Notes: generated by a model from the sequence alone, not told the origin. A DNA stretch of 64,000 nt from Ischnura elegans (GCF_921293095.1 NC_060257.1:91439449-91503448); one strand, 5' to 3'; shown: positions 11,337 through 22,384, counted from the stretch's first letter. Made by a program: numbers and translations.

Positions 11337-12062
11337 GATCAAAATTTTCAGTCTCATCATCCTCTACGACATAAAATAAATATAGCCAATGCACTAAAAT
11401 TTAGAGCGCTAAATCTGAGTGATAAAATTTTTCACAAAAAAAACTTAAAAATAATCGAGGACATTCTAATAAAAAACAATTTTCCAAAAAGACTCATTCA
11501 ATGTATACTACAAAAAAACAACGCTCTATGTCCACAAACACAGAATTCACCAAATAAATTAGCTTTAACAAACACAATAACGTCTCCATACCGTGGAATC
11601 ATTTATATAAATAAATTATCTGAACAACTTACTAGAGTTTTCAAAAAATTAGATTATAAAATTGCACACAAAATTTCTAACACGCAAAGCAGACTTCTGT
11701 ACACAGAAATAAAATCAGAAACCCCAAAAAAACTAAAAAGTAACATAATATACCACATACCATGCCTCGATTGTAATAGTTGTTACATTGGTCAAACTTC
11801 TCAATATTTAAAAAACCGAATATCCCAGCACAAATCATCAATAAAAAATAAAATCACTCTTTCTGCTCTTGCAAATCACAGTCTAGACTATAGCCATCAT
11901 TTTGATTTCGAGAACACCAAAATTTTAGACATAGAAACCAATTTTAAGAAAAGATTATTTAAAGAAATGTTTTACATATCAAAATCAAATAACAGTTGCA
12001 ATAAAAGATCGGACATCGAACACCTAAGTAAAATTTATTATTATTTAATTCATCGAAATTAG
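11337..12062 (+). pseudogene. Penelope-like element: RT C-terminus and GIY-YIG endonuclease
   Basis: One frame stays open for 241 codons, from after a TAA at 11334 to TAG at 12060-12062, without a usable ATG start. The N-terminal half contains ALKFRALNLSDKIF and, further on, FPKRLIQCIL, like the region after the catalytic core in Penelope-type reverse transcriptases. The C-terminal part reads IIYHIPCLDCNSCYIGQTSQ and then LKNRISQHK, the GIY-YIG nuclease core with its upstream Cys pair. Known PLEs pair such a nuclease with the reverse transcriptase to nick target DNA. The catalytic half of the transcriptase is absent, so this is a 5'-truncated copy. The uninterrupted frame suggests modest age. 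Its codons are strongly A-rich. Confidence 0.85.
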
Positions 12063-12345
12063 AATTGTTTAGTATAATTTAGATACCATTTGTTAACAAA
12101 TGAATCAATATTTATTAGTAACCATGATTAGCCTAGTAACGAAAATTTTCTATCACAGGTATGTTGTTTAATTCTGTTCACAATTTTTAATTTACCAATG
12201 AATTTGTACTGCACAATTGTATTCAAAATTTTTGTAACCACTTAATTAATTTATTTTCTTTATTTTCTTTGTAAACATTCATCATAATTAAGAGCCCTGA
12301 GGAAGGAGAATAAATCTCAGAAACGTTGGCAAAAAGTGTATTTAA
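12063..12345 (+). mobile_element. 3' tail of the Penelope-like element
   Basis: AT-rich untranslated sequence follows the stop. It ends with CTGAGGA at 12297-12303 and GAAAC at 12320-12324, in the arrangement of a hammerhead core (CUGANGA ... GAAA). Here the intervening stem is weak, with only GAG/CTC pairing evident. The CAGAAACGTTGGC ending is like many PLE tails. Confidence 0.6.
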
Positions 12346-12439
12346 TTTAAATCATGACCTATACTCCAAAATCATAAACACTACATTGTTGTAATAATAA
12401 GGAAGGTCAGGAGAAGAAACTGTATTCATTGAACTTCGT

Positions 12440-12625
12440 AAGCACAATTTCTGTTTTTGATGACGACCGGTGTCCTCACCCGTCTCAGGCCTATTTAGAC
12501 GGCTAATTATTGTGTGTAGTATGTAGATGTAGATATGAAATGATCGGCGATATCTGAAGTTTATACTAACTGTAACTATAAAAAACTCTAGCGGTTTCGA
12601 CCTTATCATGTCACTTTCAAGAGGT
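12440..12625 (-). mobile_element. retroelement tail remnants
   Basis: On the minus strand, CTTGAAAGTGACATGATAAG is followed by GTCGAAACC (about 12595-12622). CCTGAGACGGGTGAGGACAC is followed by CGGTCGTC (about 12465-12492). Both have the CTGA or CTTGAAA, hairpin, (C)GAAAC or CGGTCGT style of retroelement ends seen elsewhere in the window. No protein is encoded. Confidence 0.4.
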
Positions 12626-12799
12626 GAAAGAAATGATTTCTTATATAATTAATGCGGTGTGGAATAAAACAAAGTTTATTGTTGCATCTATCTTGCTACC
12701 GTTCCACGAAGTGAATAAACAAACCTTTCATTTTTCTATTGTCTTCCGTGAGTGCCTTCCAATACCTCGAAAATGAGAAATGTGAATACATAGTGAAAT

Positions 12800-12985
12800 T
12801 ATATAGCTTCATTTTAATTTCGCTTCGGACCCACCTTTCCGGTCGCATTACTTCCTCCTTTCCTCCACTTTCTAAACCCCTCTCCCCCTTTCTCCCTCAC
12901 TCCTTTAACTCCCTTCTTTTGCATTATACATGTGTCCGCCATCATATCCCGAGGACCATCAGACGCAAAACTTTACGAATGCACA
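12800..12985 (+). repeat. pyrimidine-rich duplicated block, copy 2
   Basis: This is the partner of 10898-11100. TTTTGCATTATACATG is followed by GTCCGCCAT, CCCGAGGACCATCAGACGC and CTTTACGAAT. Polypyrimidine runs continue to about 13130, where a third, weaker TAATATATGTGTCC block occurs. These CT-rich runs create long spurious open frames on both strands. Confidence 0.55.
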
Positions 12986-13159
12986 TCTGACGTCCCCCAT
13001 ACATCTCCGTCCCAACACACGCCTCCCTTTTCTCTCTCTCTCTCCACTTCGTCTTTCCTCTCCCTCTTTTAATAATATATGTGTCCACCCTTCCTCCCTC
13101 CCCGTCCCATCCCCTCCGCACCGCGCATTTTCTCTTGGGTTTGTGATTATATGAAGTGT

Positions 13160-15160
13160 ATCTGAATAACTCATTTTTTTCTGGTCTCGTCTCGGTGGGT
13201 GGAAAGCCAGAAGGGAAAGAAGAATTCGTGCATGCAAGATGAGAGAAGGGATGGGGCCTGCTTCTTCTACGGGGTGGGGAGCGTCTTTTGTCCAAATCCT
13301 GTCTCCGAGGTCCGCTGCTCATCAGACCACGTCGATGCTCCATTGTTACTCGCTGTCTTTTCCCATCGGAAAGGGGAGATTTTCCCGAACAGTGGCTATT
13401 GCTACTTCTTCTCTGATAGTCTTGAATAACATGATAACTTCGAATAGCACCGGAATTTTCTTACATGGAAAGTTTTTCAGATTACCGATTTTCAATTCTG
13501 TGAAACCTTTTGGTCGTTTGATGAATCCAAGTCAATATAGACATGAGGGAACCGAAAGCAGTTTTTTATCATGGAGTTCACAAAAAACTGTTAATTGTAC
13601 CTATTTTGTTCACTATTATCTAGTCTATAACTCATCAGACTGCGTGAACATTCTATTTTTACTAATTTTGCCTTTTAGCCGAATGTCCAAACGGGAAGTG
13701 AAAATTATCCTTTGCAGTCTGATGAGTTTGATTGCTTAGTAGCCCTGAATATCATGATGGCCTCGATGAATTTCCGGGTCCTTTCTATGTGAGTAGTTTG
13801 CGGACCACACAATTTTCTGTTAGTTGACCTTCTCTTTCAATATGAATACTTGGAGAATCAGGAACCCTTTGTTGATATCGAAATATCATGAAGATTTTTT
13901 TCTCTTTTTTTAAAACTAGGTGGAAAAATTAATATTTTCTTGAAAAATGGTTTTCATGTGATTAACTAGCAAAGAATCTCTGGTAACAAACCTAAGTCAA
14001 TTCCGTATTGTTACTCATGGCCTAATTGCCAAATTACTGAGGTTTTTAGGAAGGGATTTGGTCTGTTACATTGCTCACCACCACATGTGATATTCTTGTT
14101 GGTAATTTTTTTACAAGAATTCGATGTAATATGAATTATTCCTACTGTAAGAGGCTTGTGCGCTTGCCGTTCTCGCATCAGCCCGGTTTTGCACTCGAAG
14201 TAACTGTAGATCCGGATGCAGTATATTACCTTGCCTTCTCCGAAGCTGGCCATTCTATTAAGCTCAGCGCTTACACTACTTTAAACACTCTCATTCCATG
14301 AAAAAAACCGTATATTAGCCAGCGGCGTGCCTGCCTTTTCTTATCGTCTCTGCCTACTTTAATACATTTCCCAGCACGCATCATATTGTAGTCTTAAGCC
14401 CGAATAACTCCGGAAAAGAATAAATTTGAAGGCAATGAAGATTTTTTTAATATGGCCGTTATGCAATGGCATAGCTTGAAATTACACGCATGTGATGGTG
14501 CAATTTTCTTACATATGGGATCCTTCTCTAAAGTATAGCCACGTCTTTTTGAGAAAATATTTTTTAATATTTATATTTCCCTCTGTTTTAGCATTAAATC
14601 TTTTCTTCCCATCCAGCTTGAGCGATCGAAAATTGAAGTTAGTGTCGCATGAAATACCAGTTTGATTAAGGATGGCGATATTTGGTGGAACTGTTTATTA
14701 TGAAGCATAATCACACAGACAATAATATTGTATGTTCCACAAATTTTTATTAGTCTGGGTCTTTGTAAATGACACAGTGTACAGTGTCGGAGCCTGAGTC
14801 AAACTGAAAAGAATTTTGGAACCTGCATTACATAATTAGTGTCTCTGTGATTGTGTTTCATATCATAAGATACCCTGTTCATTCACTACACTAAATATCC
14901 TGATAATATCATAAATCAAAGCCTCGATAAATAACCAATCTTCCCGGTAAAGATGTACAACACTAAATGCAGCAAGTTGATCGAGTGTTTCCTTCACCTT
15001 CGTTATCACGGCTAGATCCTGGGATGGGATACTACAGTCAGCGTTATTTTTTTTTGCAGATGTTAGAATACAAGTCTAGAAGCTTTAATCTTTGCTATTC
15101 CCCCACCCCCAAAAGAGTTGCAATGCCCGACCCTATCATTGGCCATCGGCGTAGTGGCGA
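13160..15160. other. non-coding interval
   Basis: A 166-codon open frame at 13239-13739 (+) has no recognisable domain, composition bias or splice context. I treat it as chance. The rest is AT-rich with no feature I can name. Confidence 0.4.
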
Positions 15161-15162
15161 AT

Positions 15163-15184
15163 AGGTCTGTGTGTGTGTGTGTGT
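15163..15184. repeat. (GT)n microsatellite
   Basis: A run of about ten GT units lies at the edge of a GC-richer patch (15190-15440). Confidence 0.9.
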
Positions 15185-15519
15185 ACGAGGTGAAATGTTG
15201 CCAGCGCAACGACCCAAACACACGTAGTGCGAGTCTTTATTATAGAGGGAGGCGGTGGCGTGAGCGCTCGAAACGACTGCGCGGCGAGCACTTTTGCTTG
15301 TCAAAAAAAAATGAAATGGGAAAAGCGCACTACAACCCTAGGAGACGGTCTCAGGTGCGAAATCAACGCGCGGTGCGGTATGTAAGGGAACGTACACGGG
15401 GGAGAGAGAGATACAGGGGAAATGCGGCATTTTGGCTGCATTCGCTGGAATTGCAAACAAACGAAGGGAGGGAATGCGATAAATCTCTTGTAACACGCGA
15501 AACAAGAGAAAGGAGACGA

Positions 15520-18040
15520 TTACGGAGGATAGATGGGACGCAAGGAACGCTTGATGTGTCTCCAGTTGAACGTAACTCAGTCAGAATGAAGGTTGGATCG
15601 AAGTTAGCTACTTAAACTAGTTCTATTACATTTTGTGGTACATATAATGCACCAATTATGATGCATAGAGTCTTAGCATGAGTCAGGAAAAAAATGAAGT
15701 CAGGCTTGTTAAGCAGCTCCTGTAAAAATCGGTGCTAAAAAAATTTTGTTTGAAACTTTTATATTCACTGTATAGGTACACTTCCACAGAAATTCCTTAG
15801 TCATTCCATTCAGAAAAAACATTCTCAAGTTAAGAGTGTCTTTCATGGACTGTAAATAACATATAAAAACATCAATTGTTCATCAATCAAAAAATATGAC
15901 ATTAACCTTGTTGTAGTCAATTGCCATAGCATAGAAAACAAGCGCGCCGAAATGGAGCATATTTTTCAGGACGCAGACGTGGTCATGGGGACAGAGAGCT
16001 GGGTTACGGAAGATATAAGCGACAGCGAAATTTTTCCTCCAGAATATAAAATTTACAGTGGCGTTCAACACAATGGAACAGGTGGCGGAGTTTTTATGGA
16101 TGTTAAATCACACTTATACAGTGCCACCGATGAAATATTTGACAACAAGCTTCAATCAAGAAATATGAAAACATAGTCATAGAAATATCAAACGGTTTTA
16201 TTAGCGATAGAGTTTCAAGTATCTATTTCATATTTCGTTAGAATTTTTCACTTAGTTGATGTCCCTTTTTCACACATTACAAAGAAGGAGATTTCGGAAG
16301 AAAGATAGGGCACAAGGGAGGTCAGCAATTCCTCAAGTTGAACGTTGTTTACTCAGAAGGAAGCTGAGATGGAGGTGCACTAGTTTAAGTACATTGCTAG
16401 TTTTATCTAGCGTGCTATCGATCATTCAAAGAGTTTAGTCAAAGAAATAACACGAACCAAAGGTGAGGTGAAACACGCTAATTTTTTTTTGAATCTCTTT
16501 GGTCCACTTTTTTCAAAACACCTTCATAATAAATGCAGAGTCCCATATTCAGAAGAGAATTTCTCTAGCTCAGGGCGCCGTTCTTTTTATCTTACTTTAT
16601 GGTTTGGTCTTCGATTAATCATTATCTTTCCTACAAATGCTCACAATTTTTTTCATGCTCATGGAGAGCTTTTGTTATTGTTGGCTCTCGTCCTTCCTCA
16701 AAGGATTGTATTTGTCATTTTGGCTGAAGGGAAGTGTAACGGAAGCAAAAACGGAGGCTAGATAGGGAGAAAGGGCGGTCTCGAATGTGTTCCTTATCTC
16801 GAATCGAACGTTGCCCACAAAATATTCAGCTGAAGTAGAAGTATGCCAGCTGTAAAATGTGCAGCTGAGGTTCATTTCACGTGCTGCCCGTTAGTTACTG
16901 CTAGAGCCCAAGCCGAAGGTGATTTCAAGCATGTCGAGCAGTTTCCATGGGTAAGGATTCTGAAACATTTTGCTCTGAAATTTTATTTTTCCTCAGATTA
17001 CTCTGTAATATTGCAGTGAATTCATTCCGAAATAATTCCTGTCGTGTTAAGGGGTTCCCCGGGGAGGTTTGGCCATAGCTGCATCATGTCATTTTCTTTT
17101 TGGAGAAATTTCACGATTGAGTTGTAACATTTATGTGGATTTTTTCTACTGTAGTTTAAATTCGCTACTTTCGTCATTATTACTTTGATTTGCGCTGTGG
17201 AAAGGTATGAAGAAGCATAAACTGAGGATAGGTTAGCTTTAGGGAGGTTTTGAATGTGTTCCCTGCGTAGAAGTGAAAGTTGTTCATGCAAAATGCAGCT
17301 GAGATGGAAGTACTTTAGTTGGAAAATGTTTTGAGGTTAGTTTTGCGCACTTATATTCAAAGGAACAGTAAAATGATAGGGAGACCCCGAACCGAAACTG
17401 AGACGAAACAAACGAAGTAACGACTCTAATCGTTTCTCAAAAGTATTTTTGGAAACGTCTTTGTTAAATATTTACTCAATAATCTTACTGTGTACTCATT
17501 TAGAAGAAACGTTTTCTATTTAAGGATTTCTTGCTTTCCCGCGTACGATATGTATGAAGAAAGAGATATTTCAAATAATTTTCCTTTGGGTAGAGTTGAA
17601 TTGTAAGCTTCAAAACAACTTTCTTTGCTTTTGGTCACTGTCACCTTTAAAGTTTTTGTAATTTTCATTCGCGATTAAGGGAAGTATTAAAGCGACGACG
17701 ACGAACGATAGATAAAATGCAAGGAAGGTTTTAGGATGTTCTTTCTGTCCCAGTTGAGCGTTGCTCATTCAGAGAACAGCTGAAATGGAGGTACGTGCAT
17801 TAGCAGCAGGGGCGCGCATAAATGTTCATTTAGCATTCTACCGTTTATTTCAGGAGATGTAAAGCAGAAGCCGAACTCAAATCAGAGACGCAGTATGCTC
17901 CGTAATTTCATTGGCAATAGATTCGAAGATGCTTTTACTGAAACTTCTTTGCTCACAAATTAAGAGAAAAATCATCGCAGGTTATTCTTCCAAAGGAGGC
18001 TTCTCCTAGTTAAGGACTTATTTATTAAGTTTTGAGTCAA
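15520..18040 (+). repeat. degenerate tandem array, five units of about 470 bp
   Basis: Two anchors recur in fixed order. Anchor 1 is a GTTGAACGTT-like block followed by CAG, AGCTGA and GATGGAGGTA-like words, at 15565, 16337, 16803, 17271 and 17753. Anchor 2 is a CATTCAGAAGAAA...CT..GTTAAGGA-like block at about 15805, 16543, 17024, 17499 and 17987. Anchor 1 spacings are 772, 466, 468 and 482 bp. The first interval is about 300 bp longer, matching the LINE fragment at 15885-16200. Units are heavily diverged. No protein is encoded across the array. It could be an old satellite or tandemly duplicated regulatory DNA. Confidence 0.75.
15885..16200 (+). pseudogene. LINE endonuclease (EEP/APE-like) fragment inserted in the tandem array
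   Basis: The translation reads NCHSIENKRAEMEHIF, then DADVVMGTESWVTEDISDSE, then IFPPEYKIYSGVQ and GGGVFMDVKSHL. This is the N-terminal part of the apurinic-like endonuclease of non-LTR retrotransposons, in which N..SI.NK, GTESW and GGGV are typical. The frame breaks near 16176, though an ENIVIEIS-like continuation is visible one frame over. It occupies the extra length in the first array interval, so it inserted after the array formed. It is non-functional. Confidence 0.75.
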
Positions 18041-18294
18041 AAAGAAGGGTGAATAGTCATTGGTGAATGAGATTTTATTTTCGATTAATTTTCACAATTT
18101 TATTTTTACGTTTCAAATTATTTTTAGTGAATTTGGGGGTTAATGTGTTTTATTAAATTATATCATCATGGGATTATTTATGAATAATTTGGCGAATTCT
18201 TTTTTATGTCTTTTACAGCCAATATTTGATACACATCTTTTATTTTAATTTTTCGTACACCATCATTAATTGATAATGCAATTTCTATTTTCAG

Positions 18295-18353
18295 GTTAGT
18301 GTTGTCCATGGCCCTTCACTGGCTCAGTATGTGCTGAGGAGTTCTTATAAAAC
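18295..18353 (+). CDS. candidate 59-bp internal exon
   Basis: A long T-rich tract ending TTTCTATTTTCAG precedes this segment, and AAAAC|GTGAGTAAAA follows it, giving strong acceptor and donor matches in correct order. Only one frame is open across it, reading VSVVHGPSLAQYVLRSSYKT. That implies a phase 0 entry and a phase 2 exit. I do not recognise the peptide. The length is within the range of arthropod microexons. Neighbouring sequence lacks other exons I can identify, so the parent gene would have long introns, which fits this gene-poor window. It could instead be a non-coding RNA exon or a chance pairing of sites. Confidence 0.4.
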
Positions 18354-19704
18354 GTGAGTAAAAACCAATATCTACCAATGGTGTGCTTGAAAGACTTCGA
18401 TGGAATACGATGAAATGAATGTCATTAATTGTTCTTCTAATGCGGCGTATTCAATGAGTCTTTTATTACCGTGATAAGGGGTTATTACTCAATTTATTTC
18501 GGAATGAACGAACGTTGTTACTAGTTATAAAGTTACAAGTTTCCCTTATAAAGTTCTCAAACGTTTTGCAGATGGATACTTAACAACCCATTCAGTTTTT
18601 AAAAACATGATTATTTATTTAAATTTTATGTGTGGTTTACTTAAGTAGGTTTTGCTTTTTTGCGCAGACGTGTCCCCGGAAAGAGCGGATGAAATTCAGA
18701 AATTTTAATTTTTTTATTTCAATCGTTAACTTCGTATTCCTACGTGAAGCATTTTCTTTTGTTTTTAAGAAAAGGTCAAGAATGAATCTTCACTGTGTTT
18801 TATTTCCAAATCGATTCTTAGCACCGAGGTGGTGATTGGATTGTTTACCCTTTAGTAACTAAGCCCCTTCTTCACATAGTATTGTGCTGGCTTGAATGTG
18901 AGCTTACTTATTGATGAAGTCTCCCGCGGAGTGTTGCAGTGGGCACAGAGAGGTTTCCGGGTTCTCCTCCGCGTCGACTTTTGGACTATCTATGAGTTTG
19001 ATCAAGCAAACTATCTACTAGTATGAGCAAGAGCACTTTCCTTCGTATATTCTGCTTTGCATCTCCAATGGAAGGCGGTCCTTAGCCTTGCATTGGAGGT
19101 CTGCTGTCTTATACTCTGTCCATTTTATCTTTGAGGGTGAGCTGGTGTGGCCAAAGCAAGTGGAGATGAGGGGAGGGAAAATTTCTCGACATGTGACTTT
19201 GCCATCGCCAATCAGCTAACAGTAGGCGTGACCTCAGTGATCGCTCTCAGACCTCCGCCGAGTGAACATCGTGAATCTGCTCGTGGAGCAGTGTTGCCAA
19301 ACCTCACGCGTTCTCCTTATATGTTACTAAGTATTCCTTCCACCAACGGTGCCTCATTCAGCGCGATAGCTGACAATGTCATGGGCTTCTGTGAAAGGAT
19401 TATCCCCAATGCCTTCCAAATGAGTATGTATATTGTCCCGGCGCCAGGGCCAAAATACCTGTGGCCACCGATGACTCACATTTTCAGTGTCAAAGGAGTG
19501 CAACTATGTACATTTGGCAACGTAATTTTCGCTCCTCCTCTCTCGGTACCACCCCTCCCCTATCAGCGAAGACATCCGAGAGTGTCCGGGCTATCACGAA
19601 AGCTCACCCGTAAACATAAAGTAAACAGGCTATAGTGGCAAAGAGTGGGCCAAGAAAAGTACCGTCAGGGAAACGAAACGGGATATAAAAGAGAAGAGAA
19701 GCTC
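18354..19704. other. non-coding interval
   Basis: A 162-codon frame at 19147-19635 starts at GTG and has no recognisable domain. It may belong to the retroelement just downstream, but I see no RT or nuclease motif. Otherwise nothing is evident. Confidence 0.4.
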
Positions 19705-20159
19705 CAATTATGCATTAATTACCTGCGTAGGCGAGACATCGGAAAAAAGCCACGTGACGCAAGATAAAAAATTCTTTAACTGTGTCACGAAGACAGCCGA
19801 CCTCATTTGTAAGGCCGAGGACCGCGAACCTATGGAGATACAAAGCGGAATATACGAAGCCAGGTGCTCTTGCGGAGATTCACTCATTGGCCAAACATCA
19901 AGAGCCATGAAATTCAGAGTAAACACCAAACACCAGAGAACACCAAACGGCCACCAAGAATTTATAATGTCGCCTATCCGATATCGCCGAGCACGAATAC
20001 GAAGGACTAACGTTCAATAAGGACCTCGAAAATACTAAACTCATCGCTAAAGAAAATTATTGCTGTTCACGACTCCTTCGAGAGACTATCGAAATAGCCA
20101 AAATATCTACTTTCAACAGAGAAAACACTCTCCATCGCCGAGAAGAAACTCTTCCATAA
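19705..20159 (+). pseudogene. second Penelope-like element: GIY-YIG endonuclease with frameshift
   Basis: The frame reads CVGETSEKSHVTQDKKFFN, then SGIYEARCSCGDSLIGQTSR. The first part matches the GETSEK region at the end of PLE-type reverse transcriptases. The second is a GIY-YIG core with the CSC pair, but YIGQT reads LIGQT. Near 19970 the frame shifts, and the C-terminal part continues as LSDIAEHEYEGLTFNKDLEN followed by RLLRETIEIAKISTFNRENT, ending at TAA 20157-20159. The shift makes it a pseudogene. The protein differs clearly from the 11.3-kb copy and is less A-rich, so it is a separate PLE lineage. Confidence 0.85.
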
Positions 20160-20305
20160 GCCGACGAGTCAAGACGCACTAGGCCAAAACCAAGGCCTAT
20201 AAATTGTAAGGGTATAAACTTTAATGTGGCACTTGAAACCTGAAGAAGCGTACTGAAATGCCGGCGAAACTGTTGACACGAAGATGAATCGACGTGGTGC
20301 ATAAC
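20160..20305 (+). mobile_element. 3' tail of the second Penelope-like element
   Basis: After the stop, CCTGAAGAAGCG leads through an imperfect stem to GGCGAAACTGTTGACAC. CTGAAGA lies at 20240-20246 and GAAAC at 20266-20270. This repeats the CTGA, hairpin, GAAAC layout found at the other PLE end and in the 8.1-8.4 kb foldback. Confidence 0.6.
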
Positions 20306-20399
20306 CCGGAAATCTAGCTGCGTATGCGAGCTTACTTCTTTAGCGTCACCATTTTAAAATGGGACACATTGGTATGCTAACTTCCCTGCCTTAATCGCA

Positions 20400-20830
20400 C
20401 GCTTTAAATTCAGGAAACCGTGCCGTGCCACTCTCGTCCAACCTGCTCATAAATGCGGTCTAATTCCCTTACGTTTTTTTTGCGTCTCAATTGAAAATTA
20501 GCATCTCCCGTGGTCGACGAAGAATAAATCTCGGCCAACCAATCTCTTCCCTCTCCCTCTCTTTCTGCATCCGGGTCCATTAAAATGGCCTTAATCAAAA
20601 TCCGAAGCGCCCTCGGGGTTATTAATCGTCTTCTTGTCCTCTTGTGCAAAAACAATTTCCGACTTCATGAGCATAAATATTTCCGGAGCCAGCCGCGGGT
20701 GGCGCTGCGCTGCTATGGGGACGAGGCCTCTTGGGAGGGGGTGGAGGGGTGGTGATGGGAGGGGGCGCAGAGACACCCCCAACCCCAACTTACGAGATAC
20801 TTCCCCTCCTTTCATTATGTTAGAATATTA
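20400..20830. promoter_or_regulatory. GC-rich patch, possible regulatory element
   Basis: GC and CpG content is clearly above the surrounding DNA. GCCGCGGGTGGCGCTGCG near 20692-20710 partly matches the CTCF core (RKGGCGC). Homeodomain-type ATTAAT/TTAAT words occur nearby. No convincing open frame or splice pair was found. I infer an enhancer, insulator or other conserved non-coding element. Confidence 0.3.
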
Positions 20831-20934
20831 AGGATGCTAGTCCGAGGAAAGAGTTTTTCCGTCCTGGCGCGAGATACGTGATTTTATTTCCACAATTTTC
20901 AAATTATTCTCTTCAATTTATAGTACACATCGAC

Positions 20935-21530
20935 CAAAGCGCATAAATTGGAGAGTTTCATCGCTATTTTTTTGGAATTTTAATTTGAAAATACGCCATT
21001 TAATTCGAGTTCCCATGTTCATATTTGTCGCATCATCATCATAAGCCAACAACTCTGAGATTGTTTTCGGATTGCAGAGGTAGATTCTCATTAATTTTTT
21101 CCTTACCTCTGGGCTTGTATTCTCCTCGTTAACTAGATTGTTCTGTTGGTAGTATGTCCTCATCCCATGCGCTATTTTACTGACGATCTCTTTCTTGCTT
21201 CGCCCATCGCTGGATGTTTGGCTTCCTAGGTAGAAAAACTCTTTTTCCTCTTCAAGCTTTTGTCTTCCTAGTTTAATGTTTTTCTTCGTCTCTTCCGTTT
21301 TGCTTCCGTGCTTTAGTCTTCTACTTGTTGGCCTTCAGCAGATATCTGACCATTAGCCTTTATGTATATATTTGTCGAATTATTCATCAAAGCATTCTCT
21401 CTGTTGGCTATGACTGCTATGTGGACACCAAAAGTCTTCTCCTTAATTTCAGTGACGGCTTTATTCGATTTAAGCAGTAAAGTTGATGGGGGACAGTGCG
21501 CACCCTTGTCTCACCCCTTACACTACTCCT
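20935..21530 (-). pseudogene. LINE reverse-transcriptase fragment
   Basis: On the minus strand GVRQGCALSPI (21485-21518) is the classic motif of non-LTR reverse transcriptases just before the catalytic Asp pair. The FADDIAVIA box is degraded to GVHIAVIA. Downstream comes EFFYLGSQTSSDGRSKKEI and then EVRKKLMRIYL, the expected thumb-region motifs in the right order. Several stops and frame changes interrupt it. It is a dead jockey/RTE-type LINE fragment. Confidence 0.8.
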
Positions 21531-21804
21531 GCTTCTTCGCAGTTGTGTTCTAAATTTTATCACACCTACTCAGTTTTTCAATTGCTGTATACAATTTCCC
21601 GAATATTGTGGAGCGCTCCAATTTTTTATGAGCCAACAAATGGTATTAACATCGATTTTTTCTTATCCATTATTAGTATCTATGACTGTATCGTTCTGCA
21701 TCACCATCTTTTAGGCTTTACGTTAGATTTTGTGCTCCTACTTGACGAAACTGCTTCATGTAGACCATGTATTTGGTAAACATATACATAGGGAGATTAC
21801 TACT

Positions 21805-22215
21805 ACTCAGGTAACAGAAGAGTAGGGAAAGGCAGAAAAAGTAGTTGAGGAAGGAAGTGGTGGGATATTAATCGAGATGAATCGACTATCGAAACCGCCG
21901 CAGCAGCGACCTCTGGAATGGATGGCAGAAAGTTTGGAGATGGGAGAAAGGAGTGATGAGGGGAGGGGAGGGAAGGAGGAGGGAGAATGGAGGGGAGGGA
22001 GCAGCAGGAAGTATTGGAAATGGAGGAATTAAATAACTGCAATCTCAGCACTTATTGCCAATACATACGAGCAGAATAGTATACAATAAAATTGCATGCT
22101 GCAACGAAATCAAATATTTATGTGGAAATCTGCTATAAATATGATGCGGATGTAAAAATTATCCGTAAGACTCTGATCAATACACTCTCTTTTGTATCTG
22201 GATGAAGTTTTAGAG
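21805..22215 (+). repeat. duplication cluster, member 1
   Basis: Shared landmarks with 23300-23635 are AGAAAAAGT, GAGAT.AATCGA.TATCGAA, a purine-rich tract, TAAATAACTGC, ACGAGCA.AATAG, GGAAATCTRCTAT and a CTT.GT.TCTGGAT block. The order is conserved over about 400 bp. The purine-rich part resembles GGGAGGGAAGGAGG-type sequence. Confidence 0.65.
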
Positions 22216-22384
22216 GATCATTGTCATATTTTATAATAATATTATAAATATCGTTATGTATCCCTCCTCTAGTGGTTGTCGTTAAAATTTTCTCTCTAAT
22301 TGTTTCGTGTGAAGAATATTTAAAAAATGAGTGTTATAGATAAATATCTCTTTGGTGTAATAGGACGAAATTCTATTGATAGAA

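Noticed and set aside
12942..13343. 133-codon minus-strand frame
   Set aside because: It lies over C/T-rich tracts that suppress stop codons. The translation is Arg- and Gly-biased low complexity.
13239..13739. 166-codon open frame on the plus strand
   Set aside because: No recognisable domain, no splice context and ordinary composition. The length is possible by chance in 64 kb with six frames.
15118..15615. 165-codon plus-strand frame rich in Arg and Glu
   Set aside because: It overlaps a GT microsatellite and the first unit of the degenerate tandem array. The other units are not coding.
19147..19635. 162-codon frame just upstream of the second PLE
   Set aside because: It starts at GTG, has no RT, nuclease or other motif, and could not be joined to the PLE frame.
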